Positions 11,643 to 23,100 of a stretch of DNA of 64,000 nucleotides are shown piece after piece. Position numbers and translations under genes: made by a program. The notes below the pieces were generated by a model. The model had not been told where the DNA came from and did no database searches. It saw only the letters and a program-made list of their open reading frames with translations. Source of the stretch: Gari tellinella (lineage: Eukaryota > Mollusca > Bivalvia > Cardiida > Psammobiidae); contig OV277872.1 of assembly GCA_922989275.2 (NCBI GenBank), positions 26,428,119 through 26,492,118 of the forward strand, written 5' to 3'. How positions within the stretch are numbered: the stretch's first letter is position 1; every line of letters begins with the position of its first letter.

Positions 11643-11967
11643 ACTACAACGTTTGCCACTGTTCCCTAAACAATACAATTATGTTCAACGTTTTCACATC
11701 TGCAATATCCTATCTTCTGCCTACATTTGTCCGCTGCTGTTTCTCTTAAAATTACATAACGGACATTTTGACAGAAAAGGAAGATACTGGCGAGTATAAG
11801 CATAACACCTTGAATCCAAATAAGACAGCGCGTAACGCGGCGTCTGAACTCGATTCAAGCTGTATGCAAATGTAAGCCAATTTCCCTCCCTTTAACGATT
11901 CTCTCCGAACAACACACAAAATCGTTGTCTCCCGTTAGGTGTTGTCGTAGAAAGGGAGCACTGTATT
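11643..11967. mobile_element. MITE family 2 (CAGTGCTCCCTC ends, pogo-like)
   Basis: A reverse-orientation copy: 'ctacaacg' at the left, a gaatcc..acagcgcgtaacgcg core, then 'ccctttaacgattc' and an end at 'gggagcactgta'. The diverged left end lacks a clean terminus. Confidence 0.65.
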
Positions 11968-12344
11968 TCGAAATAATATGTTATTTGTTTTCGTATGAGA
12001 CATTTTAATGATTATTTGTATTTAAAGGCTGGCTTAATACACATTAAATAACACCCGTGTCCAGTCATACAGTAAATGCCTTCTATTACGGCCACTTAAA
12101 GAAGACAAAATGATGGCATCAAAGAAAGTTGGCATTTAAAAGCAAGATAAAAGAAAAGGAAAATATCCTATTAGAGCTTGCTGCTTATCTTGACAGCTAC
12201 GAGGTATTTAACTTATCTTGATTTACTTTCGAATTTTATCCTATGCAATTAATGAAGAACTAGATCAGAGAGCTCCTAAAGGAGATCTCTTATCAGGGCC
12301 TGTATTGTTTGTCTTATAGCAATACATTGACAAAAACATTTCAA

Positions 12345-12714
12345 ACTACAGCACTCCCTCTCTGCAACGCATCAAATGGGAGACAAAAATTGGGTGCGTT
12401 GTTCGGAGGGAGGGAGTCGTTAAAGGAAGGGAAGCTTGTTTACATTTTCAAACAGCTTGAATCCAGATCAGACGCCGCGTAACGCGGAATCTGATCTAGA
12501 TTCAAGCTGTTTGTCACTAGTCACTGAGTTTGTTCCTTCAAAATGTTCATTATGTAACTTTGAGAAAAAACAGCAGACGACATATTTAAGCAGACGACAT
12601 TGCAGCCGTGAATATGTTGGGCATAATTGCCTTGTTTAGGGAACTGCGACAATGGTCGTTGTAAGGAGGGAGTCGTTGTATGGAGGGCCGTTGTAGGGAA
12701 GGAGCAATGTAGTA
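12345..12714. mobile_element. MITE family 2
   Basis: Left end 'cagcactccctctctgcaacg', an internal shared 'gggagtcgtt', core 'cttgaatccagatcagacgc' with its mirror, and a right part 'gcagacgacattgcagcc' ending 'gggaaggagcaatgta'. Confidence 0.8.
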
Positions 12715-12775
12715 AAAGTGACTAGACTAAACTGAAAATTGGAATTGTTTGTTCGAAGTTTCAGAGAAGAAAGGG

Positions 12776-13010
12776 TTAACTCATTCACCCCTGAAACTTT
12801 ATATGGACATTTCCAGTTTACTATTCAATTTATTCCTATTTTGAATAATTAGGGAGGTTTTTTAACAATATTTTACACAATGACAAACAATGTACACCCT
12901 GATCAGAGGGCTCCTTAAGGATCCCTCTGATCAGGATCTACACTGTTTACATAGGACAATTATACTCTTGATAGGTATATGCTTTATTCATGACGAGTAT
13001 AATCGTCGCT
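12776..13010. mobile_element. MITE family 3 (GAGGGCTCCTTAAGG core)
   Basis: Starts taactcattcacccc. The central palindrome is 'cctgatcagagggctcctta' with its mirror, and it ends near 'cgagtataatcgtcgctagg'. Other pieces of this family are at 26600-26835 and 46560-46620. Confidence 0.6.
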
Positions 13011-13763
13011 AGGATTCAACGGAGCCACCACACTGGGTCTGAAATTATTATTTCTTTAAAATGTATGGATTGAATATAAAGTATCGTATCTCTAACCTTC
13101 CGATTTTAAACTTTTGTAATGTCCATTAAAAAGAAAGACAACGCCAAATCTAAGTAGACATTTGAAGCAGAGCATTTACTACACATATCAATATACATGT
13201 ATATATAAAACGATTGTATGAAAGTAAGATGTAACTTTGGCTCTTATACGAAAATGGGTGTTTTGGCAGACATTAATAACATTACTGAACATGATCAGAT
13301 GCTTACATTTCTAGAGGACGACTGATGTATGGCTAAAAAACTAACAATGTCAAATTGGGCACCGTTTTTCTCCTAATCATGCGATGTATCGCATTAAAAC
13401 AGATAACGTAAGTCAAAGTATCCTCTAACCTTTATACAATAGCTTCGTAAAACATGTCTACCGTTTTCACAATTCAAGTGGACGAACAATTAAACTATAG
13501 TCATGTTTATATAATTATACATTCCCATATGAATATCTTGAAAATATGTTGTCAGTATTAATTAAACGTAACACACACACACAAGCGAAAAATGTACTAA
13601 AAGGTTGATGTCAATCAAGAGAAACACTAAGCATCAGTCCTTTTGTTGTATTTGTGACGTAATAACCCGTCCAGCATAGTCACTGTCGTAATATAGTCTG
13701 CTTCAAGTTATCGTTTGCTTCTATGATAACATTTGGAATTGTATTCATTGTTTAACTTAAAAA
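13011..13763. other. Intergenic 3' flank of the host gene
   Basis: AT-rich, with short (AC)n near 13572. No ORF or motif of note. Confidence 0.55.
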
Positions 13764-13796
13764 CAGTTACATGTTTGTCAAACAGTTTGGATCCAG

Positions 13797-13942
13797 GGTC
13801 CATGTTTGTTAAGCGTTTGTGTTAAGGCTTTTATTCTCAAGCAGTTGATTGGTCAGATTTGAGCCCAGGCTCAAATCTGACCAATCAAATGCTTGAGAAC
13901 GAACTCGGACTCAACTCAAACGCTTTATAAGCGCTGGACCGT
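13797..13942. mobile_element. MITE family 6 (GGTCAGATTTGAGCC hairpin)
   Basis: Ends gtccatg../..ctggacc. The core 'ttgattggtcagatttgagc' is directly followed by its mirror at 13862-13890. Other copies: 15062-15192, 19640-19780, 32407-32562. Confidence 0.8.
13830..13835 (-). promoter_or_regulatory. Candidate poly(A) signal AATAAA
   Basis: The first AATAAA on the minus strand downstream of the stop at 14006 is here, about 170 nt away. It lies inside a palindromic MITE nested in another MITE, so the 3' end may be transposon-derived. Transcript 3' ends would test it. Confidence 0.4.
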
Positions 13943-14005
13943 GTCGGACTCCGCTGTTTGCAAATACTACTGCAGACGGCATTGGCAGTGAATGGGTTAA
14001 GACAT

Positions 14006-14105
14006 CTACAGTGGTTGTTTCTGGAAGTGCGTGTTACTAGGAGCCACGTATGTCATAGGATACGGACCCTGCAGGCCATGTGTACTGTCGTTCACACGAT
14101 GGCGT
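14006..14105 (-). CDS. Exon 22: terminal exon, cytoplasmic tail and TAG stop
   Basis: The acceptor atttcag is followed by A, which completes the Arg split by exon 21. It then reads RHRVNDSTHGLQGPYPMTYV, then APSNTHFQKQPL and TAG at 14008-14006. The tail is about 36 residues with a juxtamembrane basic cluster and Tyr residues in PYPMTYV. The required phase 2, strong acceptor and stop support it. No longer alternative last exon was seen. A MITE terminus starts five nt after the stop. Confidence 0.8.
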
Positions 14106-17100
14106 CTGAAATAGAATGCACATACATGTATTCATTTTCATAAGTGCTATAAAACTCTTTGTACTCCAAGCATAACACAGGTCAATTTCAGTACTGAGTT
14201 ATTACTTTTGTGATATGAGGAATTCAAATGTTGGATATATGCTTTTGTCGTTAGATAAAAATATAAGTAACCATACTATTTGTCAATATCACAAAAGAAA
14301 CATTGAACAATCTTTGAAAAGATGGTAATTCAGATCAACGATCCGTTTCACACGTATTCGATATTATGACAAATATCTGCTTTGACAGTAAATTCTAATT
14401 TGACAGTTTTTCTTAATTATAGTCAATGGAGAAATCTAATACTGGTGACTGCTTAAACCAGGATGCAAATAAAGTAGAAACGCATATAGGAGCTTTCTAT
14501 TTAACTTCCATAAGATCTTAAGCGGTCACACCAAACACCAAAGCACAGGTCTTATGTTAAGCAGAGCTCAAGCCACGAGCGAGTAAACAAAAATATTTTA
14601 AATATTTTAACTTATATATATGCACCGAATCCTATGATGTGATTAATGGTGTCATTTAAATCGTATCAAATAAACGATTTAATTAGAAATCACGCCATAG
14701 GGTTTAGTGCAGACACACACATTGAGTTTTTGAAATACTTCTCATATCTTGGGTCCTGGTTGAGTGCTCATTATGAACATGTTTTCTGTAGAGTCCTAGC
14801 TATCTGGTTCGAGAGCATATGAAACACAACAAAATAGTAAAAATATGGCTAACCTCTGTCAGGGGAATATATTTTAGGAATATACCTATTACAATCATGT
14901 ACTTTGACAAATATTTCCTAAATACAGTAAATTGAAAACTCTGAAAACCGGAAGACTCCGAAAACTGAAATACATCCTTGGACTCAAACCTTTTGTTCTA
15001 CTTGCTTTATAAATTAATAGACATAGCTCTATGGACAAAATAACTACTAAAGTTTGTCTCATGGTTATAAAGCGTTTGAACTGATAGTTCTCGAGCGCTC
15101 ATTGGACCAAATTCAGCAGATGCTCAAATCTGACCAACCAAAAACTTGAGAACAACAGGTAGACTCATCTCAAATGCTTCATAGTCATACACCTGGCCCG
15201 GATTTTACGAAACGTCTCAAACCCTTGCTCATGCTCAAAAAATGAGATCTTGCTCAATCTTCTAGTCATGAGATGAGCAATTGCTCAAGTTTGCTTTTAC
15301 TAACAATTGTGAGACCGATCTCATCTCAAAGAATGAGAATTTGCTCAAAATTTGTGAGGCAGGTATGTAGCTGTCTCATTGACGATAACCCTATGCCAGT
15401 AATGAAAATATTGTCAGTCTAAGACTTATTTCGTGGATATTGGTGTTCTTGGGTGGTTTTTGTATTGGACCTATTGGGTGGATTTGGGTGAATTTTGGGT
15501 GAATCAAGGATTCATGATTGAGTGTATCGTAAATTATTTTTTCTTAAAGTAGGCTACTTGGCACTAATATTATTATTTCAGATAACGAAAACTATGCCAG
15601 AAAATGACTTGTTTCATGGACTTTTGGTGGATTTTTAAGTTGATAACACTGGGGTTCTAGGTGTTTTGAAACCGGTTAATTGACACTGTCAACAGTCAGA
15701 CTATCATACAGATCTACGTAAATTCTCTGGCCATCATCAGCAGAGTGATGAAATCATCAATGTAATATACACATGCAGCTAACAAAGTTGATGTTGACAA
15801 GGTTAGAAACAACATATCATAGAAATAAATAGATCTAGTCGAATGTGGGTGGCACGATACTTTTCTATTATGGAAATGACGTCATTAAAATAACAACTCT
15901 ATTTTTAGACTGATAAATAAAGGGGAAAAACTCAATAAAGCTAAAAAGGACAGTGCTGTTTATTACTGAAGGATGGTATTAACAAGCAGGGTTATTTAAT
16001 TGAAATTTGACGTGTGATTCTCGCAATTAATGATGTTCTTATGGAGATAACTGTAAACAATAGACCGCTTATGCACTTAAAAATCTCTGTCTCATTTGAG
16101 CAAATTCCCAAGCTGTTTAGTAAAAGCCAAAATGAGCAAGGTCTCAAGTGAGACAATGTCTCACTTGAATGAGACGAAATATGAGCATGAGATTTGCTTG
16201 AGTTTGAGACGTTTCGTAAAAGCCGGGCCAGTATATCACATCAAACAGAATAGTTTCCTGTGTTTGGGATAGTTGAGTTTTCAGAAGTTTACTGTATATC
16301 TTACCTGTTGTTGATGTACTTGTACACAAACACTATGGCTGCCCCTGCTAATATCAATATACCAATCGAGACGCAGACTCCAATGGCGATTTTGACACCT
16401 TCTGTGGCATCTGGAAAAAATATATGAGCCGTGCAATGACGAAACATGCCTTATTGCATTGCAGTCAGTGAAGACAAATACCAGTCGTCGCGTCTTTAAG
16501 GCGGCGGCTGGCCTTTATCTAATATTTATTGACACCCGCATGCATCTACAGCATTGTACTGTATTTAGCAGTATTATACATGTATACGGTATTTGGTAGT
16601 GTACTATATTTTCTAGGATGACGTCACATATAGCAACGTCAACGTTCATTGCGCAATTTCGCGCCAATTCAAGCTCGAAGTTGTATTGTAGGAGGTTGAA
16701 AAATGCACACCTTTAAATCTACCTGTAATATTTTTGCGTGCGCCGCACAATCTAACCAGCAAATAATATTTGCTAATTAAAAAAAAGTCAAGTGTGTTAA
16801 AGAACCTCATTATTTCTTCTACAAATGTGAAAATGTTTGAAATAGCATTAGTAAAAAATCATAGAAATAATACATCCGGTTCTTCAAAAGAAAAAATTGT
16901 CCACGGTGTTTTGGGAAAGCCCTCGTACACCAAACTCAAATTCAGAGCCTGTGATGACAATGGTGCTTGGTCTGTACACTGTTGACTTGCAATAAGGCAG
17001 GTTTTGTCATGGCACGGCTCAATTATTCATAACCGTCAGCGGTGACTGTAAGTTACACATAGATAATAGTGAGGTTGTTTTGGGATGAATGTAAGTGACA

Positions 17101-20100
17101 TTATCCATTTGTAATGGTAAAAATGTGGTTATTCTAAAGGTTTTTTAGTGTTAAAGACAGGTGGAAAGTGAAACAAACATCACATATGTGAGCTTTCTGC
17201 TTTACATGAATCCTACTTGAAACAACAATATGTCAGTATATAGTATTGTTGTAGATGTTGGATTTAATCTATGAAAAGAGGGTTAAATTGCGGTGGTTTG
17301 CGAATACGATATGTGAAAGTTTGTTTTAAGGAAAACTGATTATAGAATATATATATGTGGACAGTGTTCTTGACAAAAATTGGTTTCGACTCTGTTACAG
17401 TTAAGGGTGTATCAAACCCATTCTTTCATGTTTATTTAGAGCTGTTTATGATAAATAAAAAAAAAACAGGGAAAAAAACATATGCTGGTGTGCATTATTT
17501 TGCACTACGGCAATTGGAAAAGATGTGTCAAATTCAGACTTTTTCTAAAATTTTGTCCACTTTTAAGTATAAGCTTCAATAAAATATATTTTAAATAAAA
17601 ACAAACATGGTAATTTTGTTTTTCACTATGTATTTCATGTCTGTGGAAGTATTTTGACATAAAGAAACTAAATGAAGTTGAAATAGGCACCAGATTTGGT
17701 AAATAAGGATCTCTGAATCAACAAAATGGTTTTTATGGGTAATAATACTTTTTTAAAACAAAATAATCATGAGAAATAGTAAACAAATAAATATTTCTAG
17801 TATTTAACTTTTTTCTTATATTCTACCAGATGAAAATCCATACAAAGGCAGTTAAAAATATGAAAAGAAATTGATAGGTTAGTGTTAAAAATTTTGAGTT
17901 ATTAAAGAAAAAGGAGTTATCTCCATTTACAAAATTTACAAAAGAGTACCATATCGATGATATTTAGAGCTTTATAAATTTCACATTTGGTGCCTGTTTT
18001 GTCTTAATTAGTTTTTGTATGAAGGAATACTACCATAGACGTGAAATAAATAACACAAAACCAAATTATCATGGTTGTTTTTATTTAAAATGGATTTTAT
18101 TGAAGCGGGCTGTTTGAAAAGGACAAAATAAGAAAAAGTTGATGGGGTAAATTTGACACCTTTTAAAATGGCCGTAGAACCAAAAATTGCAACCAAAATG
18201 TACACTTTTTCTTTTTTTTCATTCATCTGAAATAGCTCCTTATTACAAAACCATCATAGAGTGTTTTCAAATACTTTGAAAATTTCCCTAATTCAAGAGT
18301 TTGATTCACCCTTAAATAACTGTGATAACGATGCACTTTATGAAAATATTTCACGCACTAAATGTTTGGCGCCTTTGTTTTACCCCTATCACTGTCTTGC
18401 CCCTTGTAAAGGTTATTTGCAAACAGTTATTTTTGTCACGTGTAATGGTTATTACCAAACAGTAATTTAGCCTCCCTCCCCACATAACCCTCCACAACAA
18501 AACAAGAAATGTCACAATCGTGTGACAAATGCACCCGAATTGCTTCTTGTAAGACAATATTGTACCGTCTAGCCTTGACTTTTGACACATGGATAACGGC
18601 TTTGAACATATTATGTGGAGACATTGCCTACCTTACCTGACATGAAATGTAAGCCCTGCGATCTTGACCTTTGACTCAGGGTAATAAAAGTTAAACGGGA
18701 AACTTGTTTTGTAGTATCTGATGAAAATGTATGCCAAATTATTTTAAAATCAATTCAAAGACAAGTAGAAATAACAAACTGGATATAAAATTCGTGCTAA
18801 CAAAATCGTGACCTGGGACCTTTACTTTTGGCCTATGTACATGGGAGTTCGACACAACACATTACCGTTGTCTGGTAAAGATTTGTGCTAAGTTATTGTG
18901 CAATCCATTCAACGGTAAAGACATAACAGACTGGACACAAAATTTGTGACATCGTAATCGTATCCTGTGATCTTGACCTTTGACCAATGAATATGGAGTT
19001 GAAAGCGACATATTGTCTTTGGTGATCATTTGAGTCAAGTTTATTTTGATAAATCGTGATCTATTCTAAGACAAAAAGATTACAACGCGGACAAGATATT
19101 TATGATAGCGTAATCGTACCCTGTGACCATAACCTTTGACCCATTGATATGGGAGTTAAACGCAACACGCGGTCTTTGTCTGGTAAACATTTCAGTATAC
19201 AATGTAGTTATTTAGAAATCCATTGACCGATACGAAAGTTACAGACCGCATACGAAATTTATGACGGACGGATGGAATGATGGAAGGACGGATAGACAAT
19301 GCTTTACTAAATGTCGGCCTTCGGGGGCATAAAAAAGAAGCAGACAAGTGCTTACAAATGATTACGTCATGGCAGTGAAGGGTTTGATACATTTACATCT
19401 ATTCTGAACATCGTTTATGTATAATACTGATGTTTGACATAGGGATACACATTGCGGTTTCAACGGTGCCTGGAAGGTATACATACGATACAGATTGTGA
19501 TATTTCAGTGATTATGCTGTGAAGCAAAGTACACCTACTCACCCGACGAATCATCCACATGTCCCTTTTCCCCACTGTGCACATTATTTCCTGCAAACAA
19601 ATATTTCTTTAGGTTGAGGACCCCTAATCAGACTCCAATGTTATAAAGCTGTTGAGTTGAGTTTGAAGTAGTTCTCAAGCTTTTGATTGGTCATATTTCA
19701 GCCTAGGCTCAACACTGACCAATCAAATGATTGAGAACGATATCAGACTCAACTGAGACGCTTTATACCCTTGGACTCAAAAAGAAATGTGGTACCGGCG
19801 TATAGCGATCAGCTATTTTCGTTAACTGCAGGCCCGTGTTAACCATGCTGAAGCATGGTTCGAGATCTTTAGTTAACGAGAATTCCCATTCGCTTTTTTA
19901 CAGTACCGATATTGACCAACATTGTCCAGATCTCATTTGGGGTCCTTAACCCTAACGTGAGTGATAGAAATAAATGTGGCATTCAAACCATTATCAGATA
20001 GATTCAACTGATGTCTACTGTTTAATACTGTACCGGTATATAGGCCGGTATATAGTGAAACTAACAATGTAAGGTCATTTGATAAAACAGCATGGACACT

Positions 20101-23100
20101 ATAAAGAAAGTCATCTGTTTGGAGAAGGCAATTCAACCGAGATAATTCTTTTTTAAATGGTTGCACGCTCAATCAAAATATGTTCCTTAAAACGATGAAG
20201 ACTAGATTTGAGAGTCAATGTCCACTTGTATTGAAATGGTCGAACTACATGTTGTTCAATTAATGTAGTATAATGGTTTACTGCTAATTCTAAACGTTTA
20301 AAAATGTATTACAGACACCAGATAAATATACAGAGGTTACTTTATTCGGTTAGTTAAACAAAACATGTTGTAGACAAAATGTTTGAAACTTGAAAAGAGT
20401 TTTCTGACTTCAATATGTTTATTCCATAAAATGGTAATCAAATTGCTACCTGCACATTCTGATATATCCACGGATCCGGTTCCCTGAGTTGTCTTCCCTT
20501 GAGGGCACGGTTTACACGTGGATTGTCCAGTCTGGTCTTGGTACTGTCCTCTCGGGCAAAGGTGTACTGTGTAGCCATCAGCATAAGAACCTACTGGACA
20601 CTCCGCTAAAATATTCTATAATGTTTAACCCCTTCACTGCCATGGTGTCACCCTCTTTAAACAGTCTTTGTCATCAGCTTTGATTTCTCAATTTCAAATG
20701 TTGGGTTACTTACTAAAGGTATATCGTTATGCATATCAAACAGTTGGAATTCTGGTAAGATGCCACAACACGCAGCGTCTGATCAGGATCCAAACTGTTT
20801 GCAAATAAACATCGTACACGGGACAAGGCAGTGGCGCAGTTAAACTAAAGAAATACAAACACCATGCGATTCACCGTTGAAAATGGCAGATATTCAAAAT
20901 GTGGACAATCAGTTCATTCTTTGTTTCTGATGGTTTCAGGCGTTGTCCAAGCTTGCCCTAAACTGTTTGCAATGGAGGTCTGTTCTTGGAGAACAAAACA
21001 CAATGGAAAAAATCCTACCCTTGTCTACCCGTCAATTGGTGTACTTACTGTTACTTAAAACGTATTTATCAACTTCACTTCATTGCATTTTCGGTCTCCA
21101 TTTTCAGCTATATAAAGTAGGTATCATTCTGCTGAAAAATTATCTTGTTACATATCGGATCTAACTAAAAGTGGGACAATAATTTTCTTATTTCAAGGTC
21201 CAAGAATGCGAACAAACATTCCTTTACTTGAGATAAAGTGCAGAATAAAACACCGCAACCATCTATCAGATAGTAATGTATTTCTGAGCTTTCTACTGTT
21301 TAAACGCTTTTATTATATTTACTTTATTTATACTACTATAAACTTACTGTAAGAACTATTTTCTATATTCAAGCAGATGATAGCTTAAAGCTGAAGGCGC
21401 ATTCTGCTTTATTTTCAGTCTGCGTTAAGTGGCCACCTATCTTCAAATCTAGATACAGGCTATGGGTAATGATTTGATATATACAGTGGAACTGTACCAT
21501 GAAGAATCACTTATGAAGAAACATGTACATGTTTAGCAAAAACAATATCACATGCATTTCTACTACATGTATGTTCTTCTTCATATCTGCACATAACCCT
21601 ATGCTGTTCCTTCTCATTATAACTGCCTTTGAGAGAGACGATTCTAATGAAACGTAACGTGATATGTTGGTAATATAATGTTTTTAATAACTGAAAAACC
21701 GGTACTCATATTATAAGGGACCTAGAGTATTAAAACTTACTTACCACAGAAAACATCTAGCCTGACTGATCCAGATGGACATCTTACAACTGGTGTAACG
21801 GACACTCCCGATGTCCCATTGCCTACTGTCTGGGTCTTCCCATTGACAGTGACTCGGAAAAAGTCTACAGAGTTGTTGAAAACTTGTTGGGCAGATTCCT
21901 CCAGTGTCATGGCTTGTTTGAGAAAACCAACGAGACTTTCAGAAGGTGCTGTTGTAAAGAACAATTTGTTATGCAGCGGAGAAGGCGTGATTTGTTCCGA
22001 CTTAACGATTTGTTCTAGCGCAAATACAGTAAAACCCCTCTATTACGACATCTAAAATATGTTAATGTCTATATGTTTACGACAGGTGACTGCTTAAAGC
22101 AAGGTGACAGTATAACAGAAAGCTCCTTTAGGAGCTTTCTGTTTTACTACCACCTTGCTTTAAACTGTTACCTGTATTTTATACAATCAATAAGCCTTCG
22201 TGTAAGTGGTGGCAATAGAGAAGTTTTACAGTATGTCAATTGTCTGTTTAATATGTCTATATTTTTAATCACACTCTGTTTTAAACTGTTTACTTTATCG
22301 CAGTGTTGATATATTTTGATACTTGGACCTTAGAAATGTTTGAAACGAGTGTCAAGCGACAGTTTAGATTCTCATCAGACGCGATCTGATGTGGCATCTG
22401 GTCAGGGTCAAAACAGTTTGCAAACAAGCACATTCAAAGAACTGATATTACCTGCCGAAGCTTCCAATGATTTTAAATTGACACAAGAGGATTATGATGG
22501 CCCAGAAACGCTCACTTGGTAACCCAGTGGTACTTTGAACTTAACTTTCACTGAAGACTAGAGTGCATACACTGTTAAATGTGGAATTTTCAACCATTAA
22601 AGGCAGATAACACTTGACTCATTAGCCCGACTTAAGACATCATCCAAAATAACCTGATTTCAAGCATAATTAAATCCATTTAAGAACTTGACAGCTTAAA
22701 CAATTGACGATTTCTTTTTCTCTAGATGGCTAACAGTCTGAAGCCTGTTCAGACGCCGGATTGCCATGAACATCTATACTAAAATAAGTAATTCACACTT
22801 GTGATAAATTGTAGCCAATTAACAGCAGAAACTGTTATATGTCATTTAGTTATCAATATTAGCGTTTCCACGTTGCAAGATACTTACCCGTTTTGTTCTC
22901 AACGACGGATGCAAAACTAAAGTCTGACCCATCAGACTTAACGGATGATTTCAAATTAACAGAAACAGATAGTGCATTGCCTGATCGTCTTTTCCGCGTT
23001 TTACTGCTGCAGCTCTTTGGTACAATGTCTGTCTCGCAAGAACCCTCCTTGACACATTCCAGTGAGGTCAGTTTGGCTTCGAGAGACTTTATCACAGCAA

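Larger units (their letters stand above)
13764..14000. mobile_element. Family 1 MITE interrupted by a family 6 MITE, forming the host 3' UTR
   Basis: Left family 1 part 'gtcaaacagtttggatcc' at 13777-13795 and right part 'ctgtttgc..gcagacggca', ending 'ggcagtgaatgggttaa' at 14000. Family 6 (13797-13942) sits in the core. The host stop codon at 14008-14006 is six bases away, so the transcript would run straight into it. Confidence 0.75.
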
